Shown piece after piece: positions 18,869 through 26,834 of a stretch of 52,913 nucleotides of DNA (positions within the stretch are counted from its first letter, which is position 1; each line of letters opens with the position of its first letter). Below the pieces are notes generated by a model. The model was not told the DNA's origin. It searched no databases and saw only the letters and a program-made list of their open reading frames with translations. This stretch comes from Lyngbya aestuarii BL J (GTDB taxonomy: Bacteria; Cyanobacteriota; Cyanobacteriia; Cyanobacteriales; Microcoleaceae). The position numbers and the translations under genes are program-made. Location of the stretch: positions 1 to 52,913 of the forward strand of contig NZ_AUZM01000043.1 of the NCBI RefSeq assembly GCF_000478195.2, in the 5' to 3' direction.

Positions 18869-19167
18869 GAACTCAAGACAATGTGATCGTTCACAAGCCC
18901 AGTCCTTGTCTGTAGGAGTTGAAACGAAAGACAAAGAAACAGTTAAGATTCATCACTTGTATCAAAGTTGGAGAACACCCCCATTTTATTATGAACCGAA
19001 GAAATTATTAGAAGTCGTTTTTAAGCGACGATCGGCCCAAGTTTCAAACAGCAATCAATGAGTTCAGTAAAATTGGGCTGACAATAAAGAAACATCTAAG
19101 TTTCTGAATATCGAGAAAGATTGCTAGATGTCTTGACAATGGTACATTCTTAAATCAGGAGAACACA

Positions 19168-19437
19168 ATGGCAGCCACACGTGAAGATCTTTACTACAAT
19201 CTGATCGATGAATTAATGAAATGTCCAAATGGTCAAGAACCGGAAGTTTTATCTAACCATGAGGATTTATTAGATGAAGGTTTCATTAAAGTTTTAATGA
19301 AGGTTGCTACCATGATGGCACATGAAAATAATCAAGATGGTGCCAAGTTTTTAATTCATGTTGCTCGTGAATTGTCTAAAGCCTTGGGTTTGTATCCCGA
19401 AGCTTCTAAACCTTCTCCAACTGCCTCTGAAAGCTAA
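19168..19437 (+). CDS. Small conserved helical protein
   Basis: 89 residues, helical throughout. The pattern YNLIDELMKCPNGQEPEVL, then LLDEGFIKVLMKVA and GAKFLIHVARELSKALG resembles a short helical module that often opens cyanobacterial TPR-CHAT proteins, here as a stand-alone protein. That relation is from memory. AGGAG lies about seven bases before the ATG. It is followed after 15 bases by another small gene, so they are probably co-transcribed. Function unknown. Confidence 0.7.
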   Translation: MAATREDLYYNLIDELMKCPNGQEPEVLSNHEDLLDEGFIKVLMKVATMMAHENNQDGAKFLIHVARELSKALGLYPEASKPSPTASES

Positions 19438-19452
19438 TTATGGAGTGAAAAA

Positions 19453-19779
19453 ATGGTTACTCAGTTAGATGCTAAAAAACTCGCTGTCAATTTTTTGGGG
19501 GATGACTTTGAACTTGCCGATGAAGAACGAGAATGGCTCAGTGTTATCGATAGCCGTTTAATCAATGAAGGTTGGTATATTGTAGAAGTGGGAGTCGAAG
19601 GATTACCCGATAAATGGGTGGTTCAAGTCTATGAAAATGGAGAGTGTGACCCCTGCTATACTTTTATATCGCCAATTTTGCCTACAGAGATTACCACGGA
19701 TTTAAAAGAAATTCCTGAAGGAATTGCCATGGCAATTGAATCTGAACGAGCGGGCCGTATCATTGACAAGGTTCATTAA
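19453..19779 (+). CDS. Hypothetical small acidic protein
   Basis: 108 residues, acidic, no membrane segment. Pattern: helical start LDAKKLAVNFLG, then ADEEREWLSVIDSRLINEGWYIVEVGVEGLPDKWVVQVYENGE, then a Pro/Thr-rich strand region and a helical end. The middle looks like an alpha-beta fold. Family not recognised. GGAGTGAAAA lies before the ATG, and the gene sits 15 bases after the previous small gene. It is followed by a terminator hairpin shared with coaX. Confidence 0.65.
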   Translation: MVTQLDAKKLAVNFLGDDFELADEEREWLSVIDSRLINEGWYIVEVGVEGLPDKWVVQVYENGECDPCYTFISPILPTEITTDLKEIPEGIAMAIESERAGRIIDKVH

Positions 19780-19855
19780 AGATTGATTAGATGAACTAAC
19801 TTTTTAGCTAACCATTCTATTTATATTTAGACTCTCTTTTGAGAACTAAATCTTG

Positions 19856-19897
19856 ATCAGTCAGTCTCACCCTGTTGAGTCTGGCTGATTATTTTGC
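19856..19897 (+). terminator. Terminator between converging genes
   Basis: ATCAGTCAGTCTCA (19856-19869) pairs with TGAGTCTGGCTGAT (19876-19889) with one mismatch and one wobble, followed on the plus strand by TATTTTGC. It serves the small gene at 19453 and may also stop coaX from the other side. Confidence 0.7.
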
Positions 19898-20650
19898 TTA
19901 AGGTGTTGACTCAAGTTGTTTTTGTCTAAAGACTAATATTCCCCAAAAAATAACGTCAGAAATTTCAAGAATTTGAGTATAAACAGAGGGAAAATACTCT
20001 TGTAGATAGGTCATTAAAATAGAAGCATCACCTCCGGTTAAGACAATTTGACTCTCTGGGAAATCTTGACACCAAGCTTCGATAAAATCTCGAATTCCAG
20101 CTAACAGCGTATAAATTGTACCACTGTGAATGGCTCCGGGTGTTTCTATCGCCCAACGTTGGGGAAGATGTTGAGGTTTAGAGATTTGAGGTAAAGCCGC
20201 AGTTTTGTTTGCTAAAGCCGAAAATTGTAGCCCTAAACCGGGTAAAATAGCTCCACCTACGAGACTCTGATCGCGATCGCATCCCGTAAAGGTTAACGCC
20301 GTACCCGCATCAATCACCAAAACAGGAAAACCGAGTTTTGTTCCCGCTCCCAATACAGCTAAAGCCCGATCAATTCCTAACGTTGGATAGAGATTTTTGA
20401 GCGGTATTTGTTCTAAGGTAATGACTTCAACATTGGAGTATTGTTGCCAAATTTTTGTCTGTTCAGGAACAACAGAAGCTAATTTAATCGGGACTGAATC
20501 TAAACAATTACCTCGATTTTCCTCAAGATCAGAATGTTCTGTATCCCAAGTTTTTAGGAGTTGTGAACCCTCAAATTTAGCCCAATGAAGCCGAGAATTT
20601 CCAATCATTAACCCCAACCAAAATTTTTTTGAATCAAGTTTGTACTTCAT
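19898..20650 (-). CDS. coaX: Type III pantothenate kinase
   Basis: 250 residues from the ATG at 20650 (the frame extends ten codons further to a TTG). It phosphorylates pantothenate, the first step of coenzyme A synthesis. Motifs of the CoaX family: N-terminal phosphate loop LMIGNSRLHWAKF, the VIDAGTALTFTG motif in the middle, GGAILPGLGL and the C-terminal VLTGGDA. The N-terminal phosphate motif usually contains DxGNT/S; here it reads MIGNSR, so the first Asp is replaced by Met, which is seen in some cyanobacterial sequences as I recall. No gene of the same pathway is adjacent; the restriction endonuclease gene ends 51 bases upstream on the same strand. Confidence 0.9.
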   Translation of the reverse strand: MKYKLDSKKFWLGLMIGNSRLHWAKFEGSQLLKTWDTEHSDLEENRGNCLDSVPIKLASVVPEQTKIWQQYSNVEVITLEQIPLKNLYPTLGIDRALAVLGAGTKLGFPVLVIDAGTALTFTGCDRDQSLVGGAILPGLGLQFSALANKTAALPQISKPQHLPQRWAIETPGAIHSGTIYTLLAGIRDFIEAWCQDFPESQIVLTGGDASILMTYLQEYFPSVYTQILEISDVIFWGILVFRQKQLESTP

Positions 20651-20700
20651 TAAAATCAAAAAAATAATATTTTTTCTCAAGAACTAGGTTCATACTTAAC

Positions 20701-21534
20701 TTAAAAAGACAACTGTTCAACAATAGATTTACTTTTAACTTGTCCAACTTCTTGATAAATTTCGAGTAACTCCTGATAAGTTGTATTTCCACCAATCATC
20801 TGCCAAAATTCGTCTCCTATTAAAACCACTTCATTGAAAGGCATATATTTCTGAGAATATGTCCATTTATAATCAGATCTTTGTAAGCCATAGGGATTAT
20901 ATGGCATGGCATAGTAAGCTTGTACATCAGGACGATTTTTTCCTCGAAGTAAGTGAAATCTGAGTAAGCGTTGTGTGACTTCTAAACATTGTCCTTTATT
21001 TGGTTTTGGAGATTTGATTTCAAAAAGTAACTCCGTACCATTGTGAGTAATAATAAAAAGATCAACTCTCACTTTTTTATGAACTAAATTATCAGAACGT
21101 TGAACATTCAAAATTGATGCGATCATTTGTTCAAAAGAGGGCTGAGATTCTTTGTTATTTGTAGTAGACTCATAACGTTCTTTTTGACGTTCAGCTTCTG
21201 CGTAGGCGGCTTGACTAACTTCTACTTCTAAATCGTAGCCTCTGTGTACTTCTCGATGATGTTCGAGAGCAATTAAACGGGCGCACTCTTCCAGAGAATT
21301 ACCTAATCGAGTGCTAAATCCTCGCTCAAATAAATTAATGTTTAGAATTTCTGGTGGAATCATAGCAGCATGAAAAGGCTTTAATTCACCTTTAGTAGAC
21401 TTTCGAGATAGATACTCCTCAATCGTTACTGTTTGTTCAATTAAACGAATTTTATAGGCATCGATTAAACCCTGAATAAAACCTTCTAAGTAACCTTTGA
21501 TTCTTTCCCGTGTTTCTAAGCTGATTGTGGTCAT
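20701..21534 (-). CDS. TdeIII-like type II restriction endonuclease
   Basis: 277 residues. A PD-(D/E)xK nuclease core is visible: VRVDLFIITHNG with Asp158, then LLFEIKSPKPNKGQ with Glu172 and Lys174. The overall pattern, including RGFSTRLGNSLEE near residue 71 and the C-terminal EVVLIGDEFWQMIGG, resembles the TdeIII family of type II enzymes; TdeIII cuts GGNCC. The paired cytosine-5 methyltransferase ends 15 bases upstream on the same strand, so both form one restriction-modification system. Specificity is inference by family. No truncation seen. Confidence 0.82.
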   Translation of the reverse strand: MTTISLETRERIKGYLEGFIQGLIDAYKIRLIEQTVTIEEYLSRKSTKGELKPFHAAMIPPEILNINLFERGFSTRLGNSLEECARLIALEHHREVHRGYDLEVEVSQAAYAEAERQKERYESTTNNKESQPSFEQMIASILNVQRSDNLVHKKVRVDLFIITHNGTELLFEIKSPKPNKGQCLEVTQRLLRFHLLRGKNRPDVQAYYAMPYNPYGLQRSDYKWTYSQKYMPFNEVVLIGDEFWQMIGGNTTYQELLEIYQEVGQVKSKSIVEQLSF

Positions 21535-21549
21535 CTTTTTTAGATCCTA

Positions 21550-22911
21550 TTACAAAATTACCTTTAATAATTCTTTTGCTAAATAATAAACAACAGGTAC
21601 AGAGACAGCATTACCGAACTGTTGTTTAGCCATATTTTCATCTTCAGCCATCACAAACCAATCTGGAAATCCTTGTAGTCTAGCATAATCTTGAGCAGAT
21701 AAGGGTTTGAATTTTCGTTTGCGGTAAATTTCTCGGATAAACGTTTTTTTGTATTCACGAGGTTCTTGACAGGCGATGGATTTTTTAGCAATAAAGTCTT
21801 TAGTTCCCGTTGCGGTTAAAGTAGCAATAACATCGGAATGGGGTAAATAAACTTTAGAAACTCCATTAATTCCGGTTGAGATCTTAGAATTGACAAAATC
21901 ATAACCTTTTCCCTCAATAGATCTAATAATCTTTTTTTGAACTAAACTCTCAATTTCTTCAAATTTTAAATTAGGAATTAGTTCACCTAAAACCTCTAAA
22001 CTGAGCGGATTACCATCTTTTAAACCATACTTTTTCTTGCGACGATTTTTGAGTATAACTTGACAAATAAATTTTTCTCGTTCGCTGGTTTTAATCAAAT
22101 CCCAAGAATGTATGGTTGTGTGACCATCTCGAATATCTGCAAAGGTAAAAAAGTCATTTAATTCATCATTTCTTTGAAATCGACCTCTAGAAATAGGGAT
22201 TTTTCCGTTAAATAAAATCTCGGGATCAAATTTTTTCTTTTCAATATATTGGGGTTTAATTCCTTCTATAAACTGATAAAGCTTTGGTTCTGCACCGATG
22301 GGTTCGGGGAATTGAAAGGGTTTATTCCGTTCTAATTGTTCCTGAATTCCCACAATAAAAACTCGATCTCTATCTTGAGATAAACCAAAGTCATAAGAGT
22401 TGAGTATCTGGGTTTTAACAGTATATCCTGCATTTTGAAAACTCTTTAAAATTAATTCAAAACTTTTTTGATGACGGGGTTCAGTTAATCCTTTCACATT
22501 TTCAAAAATAAATCCTTTAGGTTGATTTTCTTGAACAATACGAATAACATCAAACCAAAGTTTTCCTCTAGGATCGTCAAATCCTTTAATTTTACCTGCA
22601 ATTGACCAGGGTTGACAAGGAACACCCCCAACAATTAAATCAATTTTGAAAGGAAGCTGACTCAAAGTTATAACATTACCCAGGTTGAGTTCATCTTGAT
22701 TCAAATAACTAATAAAGTTTTTCTGATAAACTTGGAGACAACCCGAATCAATTTCCGAGTAACCCAAACACTTCCCTCCCAACTCTTCGAGAGGAATTCT
22801 AAAGCCACCAATTCCCGAAAATAAATCAATGAACGTAAACTTTTTGGGAATGGAAATATATTTTAAAGGAACAAATAATTCTGCCTCTCCATCTAAATAA
22901 AATTTCCCCAA
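21550..22911 (-). CDS. DNA (cytosine-5-)-methyltransferase
   Basis: 453 residues. Cytosine-5 methyltransferase motifs in order: I FIDLFSGIGGFRIPLEE (27-43, SAM binding), IV GGVPCQPWSIAG (95-106, catalytic Cys99), VI FENVKGL (136-142), VIII QDRDRVFIVG (179-188), a variable target-recognition region (about 200-370), IX/X with LQGFPDWF and QFGNAVSVPV. It protects the host sites of the neighbouring endonuclease. The start appears to be a TTG at 22911: there is no nearby ATG, and GGAGAG lies nine bases upstream on the coding strand. It is first in a two-gene operon with the endonuclease. Confidence 0.92.
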   Translation of the reverse strand: MGKFYLDGEAELFVPLKYISIPKKFTFIDLFSGIGGFRIPLEELGGKCLGYSEIDSGCLQVYQKNFISYLNQDELNLGNVITLSQLPFKIDLIVGGVPCQPWSIAGKIKGFDDPRGKLWFDVIRIVQENQPKGFIFENVKGLTEPRHQKSFELILKSFQNAGYTVKTQILNSYDFGLSQDRDRVFIVGIQEQLERNKPFQFPEPIGAEPKLYQFIEGIKPQYIEKKKFDPEILFNGKIPISRGRFQRNDELNDFFTFADIRDGHTTIHSWDLIKTSEREKFICQVILKNRRKKKYGLKDGNPLSLEVLGELIPNLKFEEIESLVQKKIIRSIEGKGYDFVNSKISTGINGVSKVYLPHSDVIATLTATGTKDFIAKKSIACQEPREYKKTFIREIYRKRKFKPLSAQDYARLQGFPDWFVMAEDENMAKQQFGNAVSVPVVYYLAKELLKVIL

Positions 22912-22948
22912 TTTTAACGACTCTCCATGCTAAACTTAAACTCTCTGA

Positions 22949-23197
22949 CTAGAATTCATCGCTTCTATCTGGAGAACACCAGGAAGTTAATAACTCGATT
23001 TTAGCAAACTCCATCAATTGGGTAATTTGGTTAGAATTACATCCATATTGATTGATCAGTAATTGTTCTGCTTGATGTTTAGCATCCTCGATAGAAGTAC
23101 CAAACACAATCACTTCTTCATCGGTGTATCCAGTCAAACTGTCAACTGGGATCACACAGCTATAAACGGGTTCATCCTGTCGAGGTTGTTGTACCAT
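22949..23197 (-). CDS. Hypothetical small protein
   Basis: 82 residues from the ATG at 23197, chosen over a TTG at 23218 because GAGGAA stands about nine bases before the ATG. Pattern: DEPVYSCVIPVDSLTGYTDEEVIVFGTSIEDAKHQAEQLL, followed by a helical end, ending CSPDRSDEF. It looks like a compact alpha-beta protein of a cyanobacterial hypothetical family that I cannot name. It lies 37 bases upstream of the methyltransferase gene on the same strand and could be its co-transcribed leader gene, but no regulator motif (such as an HTH controller protein) is seen. Confidence 0.6.
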   Translation of the reverse strand: MVQQPRQDEPVYSCVIPVDSLTGYTDEEVIVFGTSIEDAKHQAEQLLINQYGCNSNQITQLMEFAKIELLTSWCSPDRSDEF

Positions 23198-23313
23198 TAG
23201 CAATATTTCCTCAATCAATCGTTGATCATTTCCTAGCTATACTACACTATATTTATACTGCAATTATCCCATCTGTTTCTAAAGTTGAACTCATACTCTA
23301 AACTTTAAATATT

Positions 23314-23493
23314 ATGCCTTTAGAATGGCTTAAACAATTCCATCAAGCTGATCTTCGGGGTGATGACGCTTGGATGAATGATCTGATCACTCAAATTCCT
23401 GAATCCCATGCTGAACTCGCCGCAACTTTAACCTCAATAATTGAAGATTTTCGCTTTGATAAAATTACGGCGATCACTGAACAATTAGTCTAA
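23314..23493 (+). CDS. 59-residue orphan of a hybrid-kinase tail domain
   Basis: A complete short frame, ATG at 23314 and TAA at 23491-23493. It reads LEWLKQFHQADLRGDDAWMN, then LITQIPESHAEL, then LTSIIEDFRFDKIT. This closely resembles the short helical domain at the far C-terminus of many cyanobacterial hybrid histidine kinases and response regulators (LPxEWLxxLxxAA, LIxxIPExxAxLAxxL, FRFDxI). Here it stands alone, with no kinase sequence before it, so it is either a stand-alone partner or the surviving tail of a deleted kinase gene. The ATG fits the domain start well. It is missed by length cut-offs. Confidence 0.55.
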   Translation: MPLEWLKQFHQADLRGDDAWMNDLITQIPESHAELAATLTSIIEDFRFDKITAITEQLV

Positions 23494-23515
23494 ATCTTTT
23501 AGTCTAGATTTATCC

Positions 23516-24376
23516 CTAAAAATTCAGTTCTTGCAACATCCAAAGTCCAGCAAAAGATTCAGTATTGGGATCAGACTGCACGGCTAAAAAGTGAACATTT
23601 TTTGCCTGTCGTTTGGCTTCTTCAAACTCTTCGGCTTCGGCTTGAGTGGCAGCATCCGTTAAATTTGCTAAAATCCAACTATCATTTTCTCCAGTTTCCA
23701 ACAACACACTTGGACGATCACCTTTATTAACTCGTAAAAAAGCTAATTCTAAACCTGACATCCAAGCGGCTAGAGGAGTTGCCCGTGAAGAAAACACAAT
23801 TAAACCTGGAATTTGAGTTTCTCCACTTAAACCCACCATCGGCAAACCAAAGGCTTCACCAAATCCAATATTCCATTCAGACATCTCTTGAAAAGCACTC
23901 GCTTCTAGACTCACAAATGCCCATTGATCTCCCTGCAAAGCATCGGGTAAACGCTGGGGTGGAGAGGATGCAAACTGCACAGAAGGATTAGCCGTTTCCT
24001 GATAGTTTGGTAAAGTGGGATAGACATTTTCAATACGTTCTTCTAACCATTGAAACAACGCATAAGTTCGACGACTCGCCGTAGCCGGAATTGCCAATTC
24101 TTTACAGGCTTTGAGGATCATATTTGCCATCGGACGTCGAAAAAAACGAATCCGTTGCGGCGTTTCATCAGCTTCTTTTATAGCAGCTTGAATGGCTCCC
24201 TGCAACCAAATTGAATTCACCTCCGTACTCGGGCAAAATTGAGTATAGCGAAATAATGACTCGGCGCGATCACCGATTTCTAAAGGAGTCTGACAAATTA
24301 AAACTTCCCAAACCTTTTTATCTTCTTCATCGCGCAGTGGACGGCTATAAAAGTCCAGTTCCCAGATAGTTCCCAT
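23516..24376 (-). CDS. Tab2/Atab2-family RNA-binding protein
   Basis: 286 residues, opening with WELDFYSRPLRDEEDKKVWEVLICQ, the hallmark of the Tab2/Atab2 family. In green algae and plants the homologues bind the psaB message and promote photosystem I assembly; in cyanobacteria the role is presumed related but is not settled. Further matches include RIRFFRRPMANMILKACKEL, WLEERIENVYP and the C-terminal NVHFLAVQSDPNTESFAGLWML. Length is normal for the family. No signal peptide; a cytosolic or thylakoid-associated protein is expected. It stands alone. Confidence 0.92.
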   Translation of the reverse strand: MGTIWELDFYSRPLRDEEDKKVWEVLICQTPLEIGDRAESLFRYTQFCPSTEVNSIWLQGAIQAAIKEADETPQRIRFFRRPMANMILKACKELAIPATASRRTYALFQWLEERIENVYPTLPNYQETANPSVQFASSPPQRLPDALQGDQWAFVSLEASAFQEMSEWNIGFGEAFGLPMVGLSGETQIPGLIVFSSRATPLAAWMSGLELAFLRVNKGDRPSVLLETGENDSWILANLTDAATQAEAEEFEEAKRQAKNVHFLAVQSDPNTESFAGLWMLQELNF

Positions 24377-24445
24377 GTTGGTTTACAGTGCTTGCTTACG
24401 ATCAGACTACCGTGTCATTATATCGGTCTGCGTTACCATCAGGGT

Positions 24446-24628
24446 TTAAGGAATGGGTTTCGGTATGGGTTGGGGTATAGGTGCAGGCACGGGTTGAGGT
24501 ATAGGGGCAGGAACCGGTTGAGGTATGGGCGCAGGCACGGGTTGGGGTGGAGGTGCGGGAACGGGCGGAGGTTTGGGGGTTTGGATATTTTGAATTATTG
24601 GAATTAAAGTTGGAATTAAACTAATCAT
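24446..24628 (-). CDS. Small proline-rich repeat peptide (possible)
   Basis: 60 residues: a hydrophobic start MISLIPTLIPIIQNI, then a proline-rich segment built of eight-residue units of the type PQPVPAPI to the end. The ATG at 24628 lacks a clear Shine-Dalgarno. The coding frame follows the 24-bp DNA repeats exactly (eight codons each), which favours translation, but the antisense frame is open as well, so the peptide is uncertain. If made, the Pro-Ala-Pro run would be extended and could be a cell-envelope or spacer peptide. It may also be an intergenic minisatellite that happens to be open. Confidence 0.35.
   Translation of the reverse strand: MISLIPTLIPIIQNIQTPKPPPVPAPPPQPVPAPIPQPVPAPIPQPVPAPIPQPIPKPIP
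24468..24563. repeat. Four 24-bp tandem repeats
   Basis: Four consecutive 24-base units starting at 24468, 24492, 24516 and 24540, each beginning GGTTG and differing at a few positions. On the minus strand they code for PQPVPAPI-type octapeptides. The last unit is the most divergent. Confidence 0.85.
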
Positions 24629-24671
24629 TTTGTTTAAACAGTAAATAAGGTTATCAACAAAAATCTATTCT

Positions 24672-25295
24672 TTATTTTAGGGATGAAAAGTTATTCTCAT
24701 CTTGAAGATGACTGGCAAAAACCTGTTCTAACAACCAACTGGGATAAGCATGAGAATGATCGAGATTAAAAGCGGTTTGCGGATATGTTTTAATGATTTG
24801 GCTGACGATGTTTTCAAAATGAGTTTTTTGGTGCGTCTCGGTTTCTTCCATCTCAAACCCTAAACTCCACCAAAACTTGCACTCATCAAATTTGAGTTGA
24901 GTCAGTTCATATTCAACATTTTGATAATAACGTTGTCTTCGCTTTTTTCCAATTTTGACAATCGGTTGATCGCCAGTTCCTAACATTTGAATCAAATTTT
25001 CAGGTATAGAGTCTTGATAACTCCATTTTAACCATCGTTCAACACGACCTTGCCAATAACTCTCTTGAAAAGAATTAATTTCCAGTTGAGTTTGACGCCA
25101 TTTTAATTCTAACTTTCCTTGACGTAACTTTAAATTAAGGTCTTCACACCCTGGCGTATAAAAATATTGATCTTCTCGCTCCTCTACAGTGCTGGAAAGT
25201 TCACCCGGACAACTTGTTTGAAACCAATGTTCGATTACTTCGGGAATCTTACCCAATTCAAACCAACGAACCTCCAGCGTTAGAAGCGTTTGCAT
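24672..25295 (-). CDS. Conserved hypothetical protein, possibly CYTH-like
   Basis: 207 residues. It begins LLTLEVRWFELGKIPEVIEHWF and later has LNLKLRQGKLELKWRQTQ, followed by a conserved WWSLGFEMEETE and a C-terminal helix with SYPSWLLEQV-like pattern. The early EVRWF and the KLRQGKLELK strand recall the tunnel-forming strands of CYTH (triphosphate tunnel) proteins, but the ExExK signature is not complete, so I do not assign activity. No signal peptide. Convergent with nothing; the exported protein gene at 25325 lies 29 bases upstream on the same strand, so they may be co-transcribed. Confidence 0.6.
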   Translation of the reverse strand: MQTLLTLEVRWFELGKIPEVIEHWFQTSCPGELSSTVEEREDQYFYTPGCEDLNLKLRQGKLELKWRQTQLEINSFQESYWQGRVERWLKWSYQDSIPENLIQMLGTGDQPIVKIGKKRRQRYYQNVEYELTQLKFDECKFWWSLGFEMEETETHQKTHFENIVSQIIKTYPQTAFNLDHSHAYPSWLLEQVFASHLQDENNFSSLK

Positions 25296-25324
25296 TCTCT
25301 TTCTCTCTCAAACAATTCAATCAA

Positions 25325-25990
25325 TTAGTACACAAAAACAGTACCATCTTCTTGAATCCGAATTGTTTTTTCACTACCTGTTAAGTCGCCTTCTTCTTGC
25401 AACCTAAACTGAACTTCTCCATTCTCTGCCATCATATCTTGAATGTCAATCAATCCTGCATCTTCCCGTAAAACGGTAATTGTTACGGGTAAAGGTAGAT
25501 TCAACAACTCTGTTTCATTTCCTTCGTAGAGTAATCGGTCATCCGTATGTCCGATGACTTGATAAGTAACCCCAGCATTGGTATCATTATTTAGGCTCAC
25601 ATCAACAGTACGACCATCAACATCAACAGATCCCATTGTTCTCATTTGACGAGTAGGCATAGGCGGCTGAATCACACCCACTCGATTAGAACGATTGTAG
25701 GGTTGAGTGTTAGAGTTCATTTCCATATCCATCTGGCGAGAACTTGCTTCTGTCTCTAATTCTTCGTCAGCCCCAACTTCCCGAGTATAATCGTTGTCAG
25801 GACATCCAGGCGGAACCCTAACCATGCTATTCAAAGGTTCTTGATAAAAGTCATCAAAGCAATACTCTAAACCTGTAGCGGGTTGAGCTGAAGCTACTTT
25901 GGGAACAAAAGGTAATCCTAATAGTAAACTTCCGCAGATTGCACCGAGTAGCTTGGTGTTTTTAAGATTTTGTAATTGTTCGCGGATCAT
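25325..25990 (-). CDS. Exported hypothetical protein
   Basis: 221 residues from the ATG at 25990, which is fixed by a perfect AGGAGG at 25995-26000 on the coding strand; the in-frame upstream start at 26017 is rejected. A signal peptide is clear: basic start, hydrophobic LLGAICGSLLLGLPFV, and a cleavage site after VASA. The mature part has a Cys pair (EYCFDDFY, PPGCPDND), a charged low-complexity region, and a C-terminal half of beta strands (GSVDVDGRTVDVSLNNDT, VTYQVIGHTDDRLLYEGNE). Function unknown; periplasm or outer envelope is expected. Confidence 0.7.
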   Translation of the reverse strand: MIREQLQNLKNTKLLGAICGSLLLGLPFVPKVASAQPATGLEYCFDDFYQEPLNSMVRVPPGCPDNDYTREVGADEELETEASSRQMDMEMNSNTQPYNRSNRVGVIQPPMPTRQMRTMGSVDVDGRTVDVSLNNDTNAGVTYQVIGHTDDRLLYEGNETELLNLPLPVTITVLREDAGLIDIQDMMAENGEVQFRLQEEGDLTGSEKTIRIQEDGTVFVY

Positions 25991-26227
25991 AAATCCTCCT
26001 GATCTTGTACTTTTCATTCAATGTGAATTATCAATTTTTTTGATTGAATCACGTTAAACGCTATACTTATATAATATAAGTATTCAGTCAGTGATATCAT
26101 CTTCTTTGAGAGAGAGTTTATTGATCTGAATCTGATTGATGTAAGACATAAGTCATAATTCTCTCGGAGGAAACAACTGTCTCTCGGTAGATTTTAAGAG
26201 TTGATATAAAATTGAGGTATAGTTGAT

Positions 26228-26695
26228 ATGGGTAAAAATGACAGTGGCGGACGCAAGATTATTACAGATAATCGTAAAGCCCGCTATCTCTATGAATTGT
26301 TAGAGACTTACCAAGCTGGAATAGAACTTCAAGGAACAGAAGTCAAATCAATTCGAGCAGGGCGAGTCAATATGCAGGATGGTTATGCCTTAGTTCGTAA
26401 TGGTGAAGCATGGCTGATTAATGTTCATATTTCACCCTATGAAACCAGTGCTTATTTTAACCACGAACCTCGCCGGACTCGCAAGTTATTGCTGCATCGA
26501 AAAGAAATTAACAAGCTGATCGGTTTAGTCGACCAAAAAGGATTAACGTTAGTTCCGACTAAAATGTACTTTAAAAACGGATTAGTTAAAGTCGAGATTG
26601 CGGTCGGACGCGGTAAAAAACTGCACGACAAACGAGACACGATGAAAAAGCGGGATGACCAACGTCAGATGGAACGAGCCATGAAACAATATTAA
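26228..26695 (+). CDS. smpB: SsrA-binding protein SmpB
   Basis: 155 residues, typical of SmpB. It binds transfer-messenger RNA and brings it to stalled ribosomes for trans-translation. Landmarks: [65 protein letters not shown], and the basic C-terminal tail [17 protein letters not shown] that enters the decoding centre. The tmRNA gene ssrA is not in this window. Transcribed divergently from the exported protein gene; a palindromic hairpin follows. Confidence 0.97.
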   Translation: MGKNDSGGRKIITDNRKARYLYELLETYQAGIELQGTEVKSIRAGRVNMQDGYALVRNGEAWLINVHISPYETSAYFNHEPRRTRKLLLHRKEINKLIGLVDQKGLTLVPTKMYFKNGLVKVEIAVGRGKKLHDKRDTMKKRDDQRQMERAMKQY

Positions 26696-26703
26696 AACGG
26701 TTG

Positions 26704-26730
26704 GATGGGTTATCAGATCACTAACCCATC
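26704..26730. repeat. GATGGGTTA palindromic hairpin after smpB
   Basis: GATGGGTTA (26704-26712) and TAACCCATC (26722-26730) form a perfect 9-bp stem around a 9-base loop. No T-run follows, so it may be an end-of-message hairpin or a copy of a dispersed small palindrome. A related hairpin is at 42611. Confidence 0.7.
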
Positions 26731-26834
26731 ACAGCACCCTAAATTTCAGATTATCTTAATCATTTTTGTCTCCCGTTTTATGATAAGAAATAAGATTAGT
26801 CATAAATCTGCACGTCTTCGGAGAAGTACAAACA

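Noticed and set aside
18855-19061. 68-codon frame overlapping the end of the ankyrin gene
   Set aside because: It overlaps the ankyrin gene by 14 bases, has no family resemblance, and no ribosome site; the evidence is too weak to call it.
24392-24607. Plus-strand Arg/Gly-rich frame across the 24-bp repeats
   Set aside because: It is the antisense reading of the repeat array, starts within the promoter side of the Tab2 gene, and has composition unlike any protein family.
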